Below are positions 8,549 to 16,566 of a DNA stretch of 64,000 bases, piece after piece. Source of the DNA: Halorussus gelatinilyticus (GTDB lineage: Archaea; Halobacteriota; Halobacteria; Halobacteriales; Haladaptataceae). Made by a program: the position numbers and the translations under genes. Location of the stretch: NCBI RefSeq assembly GCF_023238445.1, contig NZ_CP096658.1, positions 1,612,001 through 1,676,000 of the forward strand. Direction: 5' to 3'. The notes under the pieces were generated by a model. It searched no databases and had not been told where the DNA came from. It worked only from the letters and a program-made list of their open reading frames with translations. Positions within the stretch are counted from its first letter, which is position 1. Every line of letters begins with the position of its first letter.

Positions 8549-9597
8549 CAGTCGTCACCTCCGCCTTGCGGGTCGGGACCCGGACCACCGTCGGTCGGGT
8601 CGCCGTCGATGGTCGGTTGCGCCGGGGCGTCGGGTTCGGTGGTGCCCGGCATCGGCAGGTCGTCCTCGTCGTAGGGTTGGCGGAGCGTCGTCTTGGGGTC
8701 CATCGCGTCGCGCAGGCCGTCGCCGAGCATGTTGAACCCCATCACGGTCAGGAATATCATCAGGCCGGGGAACGCCGCGACCCACGGCGCGATGAGCATC
8801 GCCTGCTGAGCGTCGTTCAGCATCCGGCCCCACGAGGCGGTCGGCGGTTGGACGCCGAACCCGAGGAACGACAGCGCGGCCGCGCCGATGATGACGCCGC
8901 CCATCGAGAGCGTCGCCTGCACCAGCACCGCCGCGAACCCGTTTGGCACGATCTCGCGAAGCAGAATCTTGTGGGTCGGCAGGCCCGCCGCGCGCGCCGC
9001 GTCGACGTACTCCTCTTCCCGAATCGAGAGGACCTCCGAGCGCATCACGCGGGCGTAGGCCGGGATGCCGATGACGCCGTAGGCCAGAAACAGGTTCCAG
9101 ATGCTCGGGCCGAGAATCGCCATCAGGGTCATCGCCAGCACGAGACCCGGAATCGAGTACAGCACTTCCACGAGGCGCATCAGCAGGTCGTCGGTGTAGC
9201 CCCCGCTGTAGGCCGCGAACGACCCGACGAGGATGCCGCCGCCGAACGAGATGCCGACCGAGACGATGCCGATGGAGATGGCGATGCGGGTCCCGTAGAT
9301 GATGCGGGCCAACACGTCGCGGCCGAACTGGTCGGTGCCCATCGGGTGTTCGAGCGACGGCGGCGCGAAGGCGTTTATCTGGTCGTGGGCGTGGGGGTCC
9401 GCGACCAGCGTCGTGATGATGGCCTTGTCGAGCAGGAGTTTGTCGATGGTCGAGACGATAGCCAGCACGACCAGCGTCCCGACGATGAGTCCGCCCGCGA
9501 GCGCGGTCGGACTGTGCCGCAGTTCCTTGAGTGTCGATACGACGCCGCTCTCGGTCTCGAAATCCGCACTGGAGACGGTGGTACTTTTCGAGCTCAT
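8548..9597 (-). CDS. dppC: Peptide ABC transporter permease (DppC type)
   Basis: 349-residue inner-membrane permease. A cytosolic N-terminus is followed by a first TM helix (about 33-52), then a large external loop containing HPMGTDQFGRDVLARIIYG, the hallmark of DppC/OppC proteins, then five more TM helices. The EAA loop is in the ARAAGLPTHKILLREIVPNG segment. The Pro/Gly/Asp-rich tail (last 40 residues) is an acidic, probably disordered extension. It pairs with the DppB gene immediately upstream. Confidence 0.92.
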   Translation of the reverse strand: MSSKSTTVSSADFETESGVVSTLKELRHSPTALAGGLIVGTLVVLAIVSTIDKLLLDKAIITTLVADPHAHDQINAFAPPSLEHPMGTDQFGRDVLARIIYGTRIAISIGIVSVGISFGGGILVGSFAAYSGGYTDDLLMRLVEVLYSIPGLVLAMTLMAILGPSIWNLFLAYGVIGIPAYARVMRSEVLSIREEEYVDAARAAGLPTHKILLREIVPNGFAAVLVQATLSMGGVIIGAAALSFLGFGVQPPTASWGRMLNDAQQAMLIAPWVAAFPGLMIFLTVMGFNMLGDGLRDAMDPKTTLRQPYDEDDLPMPGTTEPDAPAQPTIDGDPTDGGPGPDPQGGGDD

Positions 9598-9598
9598 G

Positions 9599-10549
9599 TC
9601 AATCGTACCTGATTCGGGGGTCGATGTAGGCGTACGCGAGGTCGGTCAGCAGGACGCCGGTCAGGAACAGGACGGCGAAGAAGATGTTCAAGCCGATGAT
9701 GACGCCGTAGTCCTGATTTAGCAGGCCGTTGTAGCCCAGTCGCCCCATGCCGGGGATGGCGAAGATGGACTCCACGATGACGCTCCCGTCGAGCAGGAAC
9801 GACAGTTGGAGTCCGATGATGGTCACGAGGGGCAACAGCGCGTTCCGGAAGGCGTGCCGAAGCAGGATGCGCCGCTCGGGAAGCCCGTAGGCGCGCGCCG
9901 TCTCGACGTAGTCCTTCGATAGCTCCTCGACCATCGACGAACGGGTCATCCGCATCAGCGTCGCGGTCTGTGCCGTGGCGAGCGTGATAATCGGCAGGAC
10001 GAGGTGCTTGGCCGCGGCTACCGGGTCCTTCAACGGCGAGACGTACCCCGACGCCGGGAGCACGTTGAACTCGTAGGCGAACAGGAAGATGAGCATCAGC
10101 CCGAGCCAGAAGTTCGGGGTCGAGAGGCCGGCGAGTCCAACGAACCGCGAGACGTGGTCGCCCAACTCGTTGTGCTTGGCCGCCGAGTAGACGCCCAGCA
10201 GCAGGGCGGTCGGGAGCGCGATGACGTACGACAGGCCCATCAGCACGACCGTCGGTCCCATGCGTTCGAGCATGAGGCCGGTCACCGGGCGCTTGCGCAT
10301 GAACGACTCGCCGAGGTCGAACTGCAGCAGTCGCCAGAGGTAGTCGAGGTACTGCTTCCAGAGCGGTTGGTCGAAGCCGTATCGCTTTATCAGTTCGTCC
10401 GCGAGGGCCTGACTCGGGTTCAGGCCCAGATATATCCGGACCGGGTTCCCCGGCAGGGCGTGGACCATCACGAACGTGAGGGTGAACACGCCTAGCAGGA
10501 CCGGAATTATCTGAAGCGTGCGTCGAATCGTGTATCTGTACAAACTCAT
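9599..10549 (-). CDS. dppB: Peptide ABC transporter permease (DppB type)
   Basis: 316 residues with six predicted TM helices. The N-terminus RYTIRRTLQIIPVLLGVFTLTF is characteristic of DppB. The EAA coupling loop is in ARAYGLPERRILLRHAFRNA, and the usual GSVIVESIFAIPGMG motif follows. The gene lies 81 bp after the binding-protein gene and one base before dppC. With DppC it forms the membrane channel. Confidence 0.93.
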   Translation of the reverse strand: MSLYRYTIRRTLQIIPVLLGVFTLTFVMVHALPGNPVRIYLGLNPSQALADELIKRYGFDQPLWKQYLDYLWRLLQFDLGESFMRKRPVTGLMLERMGPTVVLMGLSYVIALPTALLLGVYSAAKHNELGDHVSRFVGLAGLSTPNFWLGLMLIFLFAYEFNVLPASGYVSPLKDPVAAAKHLVLPIITLATAQTATLMRMTRSSMVEELSKDYVETARAYGLPERRILLRHAFRNALLPLVTIIGLQLSFLLDGSVIVESIFAIPGMGRLGYNGLLNQDYGVIIGLNIFFAVLFLTGVLLTDLAYAYIDPRIRYD

Positions 10550-10630
10550 GCTTGGCGTGTCGTCCGACGTGAGCGTCTCATTGTCATTGAGTAACTATAG
10601 TCGTACTGAATGCGGAAACGGGGAGGGACG

Positions 10631-12358
10631 TTACTTCTGGATGTACGCGTTCGACCACTCGTTACAGAGCGGTTGCTGGGTGAACGCGCTCGGCTCGTAA
10701 TCTTTCACGTCCTTGCTCCACCCGGTGACGGCCTGCTCGGAGAACACAGGGATGTGGGGGTACAGCGACTGCCACGTCTCGGCGGCGTCGATGTACATCT
10801 TCTTGCGCTCGGCCCTGTCGTTCGTCCGGCGGGCCTGCCGAATCGTCTCGTCGACCTTCTGGAGTTTGTCGCTGTCCTGGGTCTGGTAGAGGTACGCGGC
10901 CGTCGCGTTCCCGACCACGTCGTCGTTCATGCCGCCTTCGTCGTTGCGCAGGTCCCGGAACAAGTAGTAGTAGAACCCGTCGGGGTCCTGTCCGCCCGAC
11001 CAGCCGTAGATGTTCACGTCGAACTCCCCGGAGTCGAGTTCGGTGAGCCACTGGCCGATGGTGACCTCCCGGACGTTCGCCTCGATGCCGACCTTCTTCA
11101 GCTCCTTCTGGAGGATGATGGCCATGTTTTTGAACTTCGAACTGGCCAGCGACGATATCTTGAGCGTCTTGTCCATCCCGCCGCCGTAGCCCGCCTCCTT
11201 GAGGAGCTGTTTGGCCTTCTGGTGGTCCTTGGCCGGGTAGTACTTCTCCTTCCACTCCTTCCACGGGAACTCCCACGACTTGTTGACGTCCTTCGGCATG
11301 AAGCCGTACGAGCGCTTGCCGAGTTGCCCCTTCGTGGCCTTCAGAATCTCGTCGTAATCGACGAGGTACTGCATCGCCTCCCGGACTTTCACGTTGTCGA
11401 ACGGCTTGCGCATCGAGTTGAAGATGAGGCCGTTGTAGTCGAAGTGGGAGATGCGCTTCATCTTGATGCCCTGTTCGGACTTGGCCTTCCCGATCAGGTT
11501 CTTCGGCACGGTGGCCTGATGGACTCCGCCGGAGGCCAGTTCGACGAACTGGACCTGCGGTTTGGGGATGATGCGCATCCGCACTTTCCCGAGGTTCGGC
11601 TTCTTGAGGAAGTAGTCCTCGTTGCGCGCCAGGTCGATGTGCGACGACGAGACGTGCTTGTCGAACGCGAAGGGACCGGAGCCGACAGGGTCCTGGCCGA
11701 ACTTCTTCTGGCCCTTCTGTTCGGCGGCGCTCTTGGACACGATGCCCGCGTTCATCCCCGACAGCACCAGTTGGAACAGCGCGAAGGGGTACTTGAGGTT
11801 GAACGTCGCCTCGTACTTGCCCGACGCCTCGACGGTGTCGATGAAGTCGAGGTTCGCCTTGTTCGGCGACTTGTTCGCGGGGTCGAGCATCCAGTTGATG
11901 GAGTAGGCCACGTCCTCGGCCGTGAGCTCGTCGCCGTTGTGGAACGTCACGCCCTCCTTGAGCGGGATGACGAACGTCGTGTCGTCCTGCTGTTTGGGCT
12001 GTTCCTTGGCGAGGTGGGGCACGAACTTCTTCCCGTCGGGGCTGGGAAGGTAGAGCGTGTCGAAGATGTAGTGGAGGAAGCCGTTCACCCACGCGAGCTC
12101 GTTCATCCGGGGGTCGAGCGTCGTCGCGTCCTCGGCCGTCGTCCCGATGAACGTGCCGCCGCCCTGCACGTTCTGTTGCTGTTCTTCGGTCGTCTCGGTG
12201 CCGCCACCCATCGACTCCGCAGTCGTGGTGCCGGCACCGCCAGTGGTCGTCTCTTGGCCGCCGTCGCCGCCAGTGCAACCAGCCAGCACGCTGCCACCCA
12301 GTAAGCCCGAAGTCGCCAAGAAGCGACGCCGGTCGAAATTCGTACGTTTGTCAGTCAT
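10631..12358 (-). CDS. Peptide ABC transporter substrate-binding lipoprotein (SBP_bac_5)
   Basis: 575-residue extracellular binding protein. The N-terminus has a Tat signal, DRRRFLATSGLLGG, ending in the lipobox LAGC, so it is exported folded and lipid-anchored at the outer face of the membrane. A Thr/Glu-rich linker (about 35-65) precedes the bilobal type-5 binding domain, with typical segments LDPRMNELAW and FVIPLKEGVTFHNGDELTAEDV. The ligand cannot be read from sequence; the neighbours suggest short peptides. It is the first transporter gene and has its own candidate promoter at 12411-12419. Confidence 0.92.
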   Translation of the reverse strand: MTDKRTNFDRRRFLATSGLLGGSVLAGCTGGDGGQETTTGGAGTTTAESMGGGTETTEEQQQNVQGGGTFIGTTAEDATTLDPRMNELAWVNGFLHYIFDTLYLPSPDGKKFVPHLAKEQPKQQDDTTFVIPLKEGVTFHNGDELTAEDVAYSINWMLDPANKSPNKANLDFIDTVEASGKYEATFNLKYPFALFQLVLSGMNAGIVSKSAAEQKGQKKFGQDPVGSGPFAFDKHVSSSHIDLARNEDYFLKKPNLGKVRMRIIPKPQVQFVELASGGVHQATVPKNLIGKAKSEQGIKMKRISHFDYNGLIFNSMRKPFDNVKVREAMQYLVDYDEILKATKGQLGKRSYGFMPKDVNKSWEFPWKEWKEKYYPAKDHQKAKQLLKEAGYGGGMDKTLKISSLASSKFKNMAIILQKELKKVGIEANVREVTIGQWLTELDSGEFDVNIYGWSGGQDPDGFYYYLFRDLRNDEGGMNDDVVGNATAAYLYQTQDSDKLQKVDETIRQARRTNDRAERKKMYIDAAETWQSLYPHIPVFSEQAVTGWSKDVKDYEPSAFTQQPLCNEWSNAYIQK

Positions 12359-12410
12359 GATTGAGTACGGTCAACTCGAACCGTGATAACGGATAGCAAG
12401 TCGAATGGGG

Positions 12411-12419
12411 GTAAATAAG
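12411..12419 (-). promoter_or_regulatory. Candidate box A of the dpp operon
   Basis: On the minus strand this reads CTTATTTAC, a good box A. The ATG at 12358 is about 57 nt downstream, implying a leader of roughly 30 nt. It lies in the short gap after the 157-residue unknown gene, so dpp transcription may be partly independent of lysA. Confidence 0.45.
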
Positions 12420-12433
12420 TGCGCCCTATTATG

Positions 12434-12907
12434 CTAGCGGTCAGCAACGACCTGCACCGAGAGTTCGTCGTACGCGCCCCGAGCGCGCCAGTCCGGAACG
12501 GCGAGGTACCCCGTGAACGCGACGGTTCCGGGGTACGCGACCCACTCGTCGCCGTCCCGACCTCGGCGGCGAATCCGGCCGTCCCACGTCGCCGAGAACG
12601 CCCGGCGCTCGCCGCCGCCGAGGACGGTCGTCCGGGTCGCCTCGGGCGGTTCGATGCCGCGCTCGTCGGCCTCCGGCGCGTCGTCCACCCGCCACCCCCA
12701 GACGCGACTGGTCGGGTGCGTGAGTCGGACCGAGACCGGAAGCCGGTTCCTGACCGCGACGACGAACCGGGCCGACTCGCCGACCGTCACGGTCTCGGGG
12801 CCGTGGACCGTCACCGAGAGCGCCCGGACCGCGAGCGACTCGGGGACGAGTCCGGCGGCCCACCCGGTACCGCTACCGTCGTCGTCGGAGAGTGAAAACT
12901 GCCGCAT
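12434..12907 (-). CDS. Conserved-looking beta-rich protein of unknown function inside the lysA-dpp block
   Basis: 157 residues with no family I can name with confidence. The alternating pattern (LSVTVHGPETVTVGESARFVV, then AFSATWDG and GTVAFTGYL) suggests an immunoglobulin-like beta-sandwich resembling the BsuPI/secreted-inhibitor type. No signal peptide, TM helix or catalytic motif is visible. It lies 26 bp after the lysA-like gene and 75 bp before the peptide-binding protein, all on the same strand, so it is probably co-expressed with peptide uptake. Confidence 0.65.
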   Translation of the reverse strand: MRQFSLSDDDGSGTGWAAGLVPESLAVRALSVTVHGPETVTVGESARFVVAVRNRLPVSVRLTHPTSRVWGWRVDDAPEADERGIEPPEATRTTVLGGGERRAFSATWDGRIRRRGRDGDEWVAYPGTVAFTGYLAVPDWRARGAYDELSVQVVADR

Positions 12908-12933
12908 TCGTCGGGACAGTCGGACCGGCCCGA

Positions 12934-14229
12934 CTAATTTGTTCGCCCCGACGACGCCTCCTCGCCTCGCAGGTCGTCGGGAATCCTGTCGTTGCCCAGC
13001 ACGTCCTCGCAGGTCTCGCGCGCCCGAATCGACTCCACGTCGCCGGACTCCCGGACCAGCGCGACCGGGGGCTTCGGTTCGGCGTTGGTGTGGCTCGCGC
13101 TCCCCAGCGAGTAGGCCCCGATTCGGTCCACGACCAGCACGTCGCCGCGGTCGAGTTCCGGCAGGGCAACGTCCTCCTGAATCACGTCGCCGGTGTAACA
13201 GAGCGGTCCGGCGACGTGGTACTCCTCGGTCGGGTCGGCCTCCGAGAGCGCGTAGATGGGGTAGGGCCAGTACGACGAGACCGCGTTCGTCCCGGCGTCC
13301 AGCACCGCGAACGAGGCGTGGGGCGTCTCCTTCACGACGCCGACCTCGGCGAGCAGCGCGCCCGCGTTGCCGACGAGTCGGCGGCCGGGTTCGACGCAGA
13401 GGGTCGGTTCCGCGAGGTCGCGGTCGGCCGCCGCGCTCCGCACGGCGTCGGCCATGCTCGCCACGATGGTCTCGGTGTCAGGTACCTCCTCGTCGTAGGG
13501 GACCGGGAAGCCCCCGCCGAGGTCCAGCACGTCGATTTCGACGCCGGTCGCGTCGCGCACGTCGGCGGCGAACGACAGCATCTCGCGGGCCGCGACCTCG
13601 TAGGGTTCGACGCCGCGAATCTGGCTCCCGACGTGCAACTGGACGCCGACGAGTTCGACGCCCTGCGCTTCTACCGCGTCCTCGGCGACCGCCAGCGCCC
13701 GGCCCGACTCGATGTCCAAGCCGAACTTGCTCTCGCGCGTGGCGGTGGCCACCTCGGGGTGAGTGGGCACCTCCATCGCGGGATTGCCGCGAATCAGCAC
13801 CTCGGCCTCCGTCCCGGTCCGGTCGGTCGCCTCCCGAATCTTGGCCAACTCCTGTTCGTTGTCCACGAGGAACCGCTCGACGCCGAGGTCGAGCGCGCGC
13901 TCCACGTCCTCGACGGGTCGATTCATCCCGGTCAGAAGCACGTCCTCGGGGTCGAACCCGGCGGCCTGCGTGGCGGTGAGTTCGCACCGAGCGTACGCCT
14001 CGGCGTGACAGCCCTCGTCGCGGAGGACCGACAGGACGCCGAGGTTGTAGTTGGCCTTGACCGCGAAGTGAATCGTGGAGTCGGGGTAGTGGTCGTCGAG
14101 CGCCGCCCGGACCTCCCGGTAGTTGCGCCGCAGGTCCTCCTCGAAGAAGGCGTACAGCGGAGTGTCGAACGCCTCGAACAGCGCGTCCCGGTGGTCGAGC
14201 AGTCGGGCCTTGCGTGCCGCTAAGTCCAT
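12934..14229 (-). CDS. lysA: Diaminopimelate decarboxylase-like PLP enzyme (LysA family)
   Basis: 431-residue fold-III decarboxylase (alanine-racemase-like barrel plus beta domain). The PLP lysine is K58 in HFAVKAN. The phosphate-binding glycine loop is DLGGGFPVPY, followed by EPGRRLVGNAG. The active-site Cys of the dimer interface is in GPLCYTGD. The length matches LysA, which converts meso-DAP to L-lysine by acting on its D-centre. The usual dapA/dapB/dapD/dapF genes are absent nearby; instead it heads a strand-uniform block leading into a peptide transporter. It may therefore serve a catabolic role or use a related amino acid. It is divergent from the M42 peptidase. Confidence 0.82.
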   Translation of the reverse strand: MDLAARKARLLDHRDALFEAFDTPLYAFFEEDLRRNYREVRAALDDHYPDSTIHFAVKANYNLGVLSVLRDEGCHAEAYARCELTATQAAGFDPEDVLLTGMNRPVEDVERALDLGVERFLVDNEQELAKIREATDRTGTEAEVLIRGNPAMEVPTHPEVATATRESKFGLDIESGRALAVAEDAVEAQGVELVGVQLHVGSQIRGVEPYEVAAREMLSFAADVRDATGVEIDVLDLGGGFPVPYDEEVPDTETIVASMADAVRSAAADRDLAEPTLCVEPGRRLVGNAGALLAEVGVVKETPHASFAVLDAGTNAVSSYWPYPIYALSEADPTEEYHVAGPLCYTGDVIQEDVALPELDRGDVLVVDRIGAYSLGSASHTNAEPKPPVALVRESGDVESIRARETCEDVLGNDRIPDDLRGEEASSGRTN

Positions 14230-14355
14230 AGTCGGTGGAGGGAGAACGGCGACAAAAGCTATCGACCTAGCATGCGGGGTCCCGAGGCGAGCGAACCCCG
14301 AGGCGGGCTACCGCGGACCGAGCAACTATCACGCTCGACTGTGAGACCTGTGGGC

Positions 14356-15435
14356 ATGGACGAACCTGCCGTCCGCTTCGCGGACCTCGAAACGCTGGTC
14401 GCGGCGCGCGGGCCGCCGGGTGCGGAGTACCCCGTCGCCGACGCCTTCGCCGAACTGGTCGAACCGCACGTCGATTCGGTCGGGTACGACGAGATGGGCA
14501 ACGTCGTCGCCACGAGCGAGGGCGACCCCGACGCGCCCGAGATTCTGCTCGCGGCCCACACCGACGAACTCGCCGTGCTCGTCGAGGACGTGACCGACGA
14601 CGGCTTCCTGGAGTACGCGATGCTCGGGGGCCACTACAAGGGCAACTTCCCCGGCCAGCGCGTCCGGGTCGGACCGGACGGCGTCCTCGGCGTCGTCGGC
14701 CCGAAGTCCCGCCACTACATGTCCGGCGACGAGAAGGAGTCGCTGGCCGAGGACCTCGTCGTGGACGTGGGCGCGAGCAGTCGCGCCGAGGTCGCGGAAC
14801 TGAACGTCGAACCCGGCGACCACGCGACGTGGGACCGCGAGGTCGCCGAACTCGCCGGCGACCGCGTCACGGGCCGGGCGCTCGACGACCGCCTCGCGCT
14901 CGCGGTCCTCCTCGGAGTCGCGCGCACCGCCGACACCGACGCCACGGTCCACTACGCCGCCACGGTGCAGGAGGAGGTCGGCCTGCGCGGCGCGCGGGCG
15001 ACCGGGTTCTCGGTGGACCCCGACGTCGCGATTGCGGTCGAAATCTTCCCGGCCGACGACTACCCCGCGGGGGGCGACGACGGACCGGGGGTCGAACTCG
15101 GTGAGGGTCCGGTCGTGGAGTTCGGCGACGGCACCTCCGAGTACCTGTTCGGCGGCGTGCTGGTCGATAGACGGACGCGCTCGTGGCTCGAAACCGCCGG
15201 GGAATCGGCCGGGGCGTCGCTCCAGCAGGCCGTGATGATAGGCGGCACCACCGACGCCACCGAGTTCCAGCAGGTCCGGGGCGGGCGACACGCCGGAGCC
15301 ATCGCGGTCCCCTGTCGCTACACCCACTCGCCGGTCGAGACGGTCTCGCTCGCGGACGCCCACGAGACCGCGGCCGTCCTCGCCGAGGCCCTCGAAACCC
15401 CGTTCCCGTCCCGCGACGAGGTCCGGTGGGGATGA
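14356..15435 (+). CDS. M42 family aminopeptidase (FrvX/PepA-like)
   Basis: 359 residues from the ATG at 14356; upstream in-frame codons look noncoding. Dinuclear metallopeptidase signatures: H68 in AAHTDE, D177 in RALDDR as bridging ligand, the E206-E207 pair in QEEVGLRG, and the final His in YTHSPVE. Where M42 enzymes usually have an Asp ligand (VDV), this protein has Glu229 in AVEIFP, a conservative change. These enzymes form cytoplasmic tetrahedral complexes that trim peptides from the N-terminus. The stop overlaps the ATG of the next gene (ATGA). Confidence 0.88.
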   Translation: MDEPAVRFADLETLVAARGPPGAEYPVADAFAELVEPHVDSVGYDEMGNVVATSEGDPDAPEILLAAHTDELAVLVEDVTDDGFLEYAMLGGHYKGNFPGQRVRVGPDGVLGVVGPKSRHYMSGDEKESLAEDLVVDVGASSRAEVAELNVEPGDHATWDREVAELAGDRVTGRALDDRLALAVLLGVARTADTDATVHYAATVQEEVGLRGARATGFSVDPDVAIAVEIFPADDYPAGGDDGPGVELGEGPVVEFGDGTSEYLFGGVLVDRRTRSWLETAGESAGASLQQAVMIGGTTDATEFQQVRGGRHAGAIAVPCRYTHSPVETVSLADAHETAAVLAEALETPFPSRDEVRWG

Positions 15436-16374
15436 GGCCCGACACGCCCGCAATCGACCGCCGCGACGAACTCGTCAAGTACGTCGAGTCCTACGCCGAC
15501 CGCCTCGACGGCCGACTCGGCGTCTTTCTCGGATTCCCGCGCGGTCCCGACGAGTTCGACGTCGTGGCCGAGCGAAACGCCGAAACCGCCTTCGCCGCGG
15601 CGAGCACCATCAAACTGCCAATCCTCTACGCGCTCTACGACGAGTACGACGGCCGACTCGGGGACTTGGAGGAGAGCCGGGAAATCGCGGCCGAGAACCG
15701 GGTCGCCGGGAGCGGTCTCTACCACCTGCTCGACTCGACCGCCCCGTCGGTCGAAGACCTCGCTCGCGCGATGATAGCCGTCAGCGACAACGCCGCGACG
15801 AACGAACTCGTCGACCTCTTGGGGATGGACCGAATCGAGGAAACCGCGGCCGACCTCGGGATGGAGCGGACCCGCCTGCGCCGGAAGATGATGTCGACGG
15901 TGGGCGACAACGACCTCGAACTGACCGGCGACTGGCCCGCGGGCGAACCCGCGAACGCGACCGCGCCCGCCGACTGCGCCCGCCTGTTCGCCGACCTGAT
16001 TTACCGGACGACGCTCTCGGACGCGGCCTACGACCGGCTTTCGGTCCCGCTCCGCGAGCAGAAGCACGCGATGCTGTTCCCGCGGTACCTCCCGATGGAC
16101 GTCGAGCGTGCGCACAAGACCGGACAACTGCCGAGCGCCGCGCTGGATACGGGGTACGTCGAACCGCCGGCCGGAATCCGCCGCGGCGGATTCGGCCGAC
16201 CCCCACTCCGACTCTCACTCCAACCCCGACCCTGTCACCGTCCCCGACCCCGACGACCCGCCCCTCGTCTTCGCGGTGTTCGCCGACGAACTCGCCGTCG
16301 GCACCGACGGGGCCGACGCCATCGCCGAAATCGGGGACGCGGCGTTTTCGTGGCTGTCGCGTCGGTCGGCGTGA
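15432..16374 (+). pseudogene. Class A beta-lactamase-like serine hydrolase, frameshifted
   Basis: The first frame runs from the ATG at 15432 and gives a serine beta-lactamase/transpeptidase fold without a signal peptide. STIK (S58-K61), SDN (118-120) and KTG (229-231) are all present; no obvious omega-loop E166xxLN is seen. About 16 residues after KTG the frame loses sense. The missing last strand and helix (LVFAVFADEL then DAIAEIGDAAFSWL) continue in the +1 frame from about 16171 to the TGA at 16374. The switch falls in a short GC-rich run near 16161-16174, consistent with one extra base or a two-base loss. It is either a real lesion or an assembly error; all catalytic motifs lie before the break. 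Coupled to the M42 gene by ATGA. Confidence 0.85.
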
Positions 16375-16566
16375 GTCGCGGCGCGCCTCGCGCTCGCATC
16401 GCGTCGCCGAACTGATGGGACACTCGTTACCACGTCTCGACAACCGACTTACGGGAAGCCCCGAAAGGGGAGGACACGCCGAAAATCCCTCGCGCTGGAC
16501 CGAGCGACCGACGAACCGACGACCGACCCGCAACCTTCAAAAACACCCTCTTCGTTTCGAAACACC

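Noticed and set aside
16451-16470. Short hairpin cccc-gaaa-gggg after the lactamase-like gene
   Set aside because: Only four base pairs and no T tract; could be chance in GC-rich DNA.
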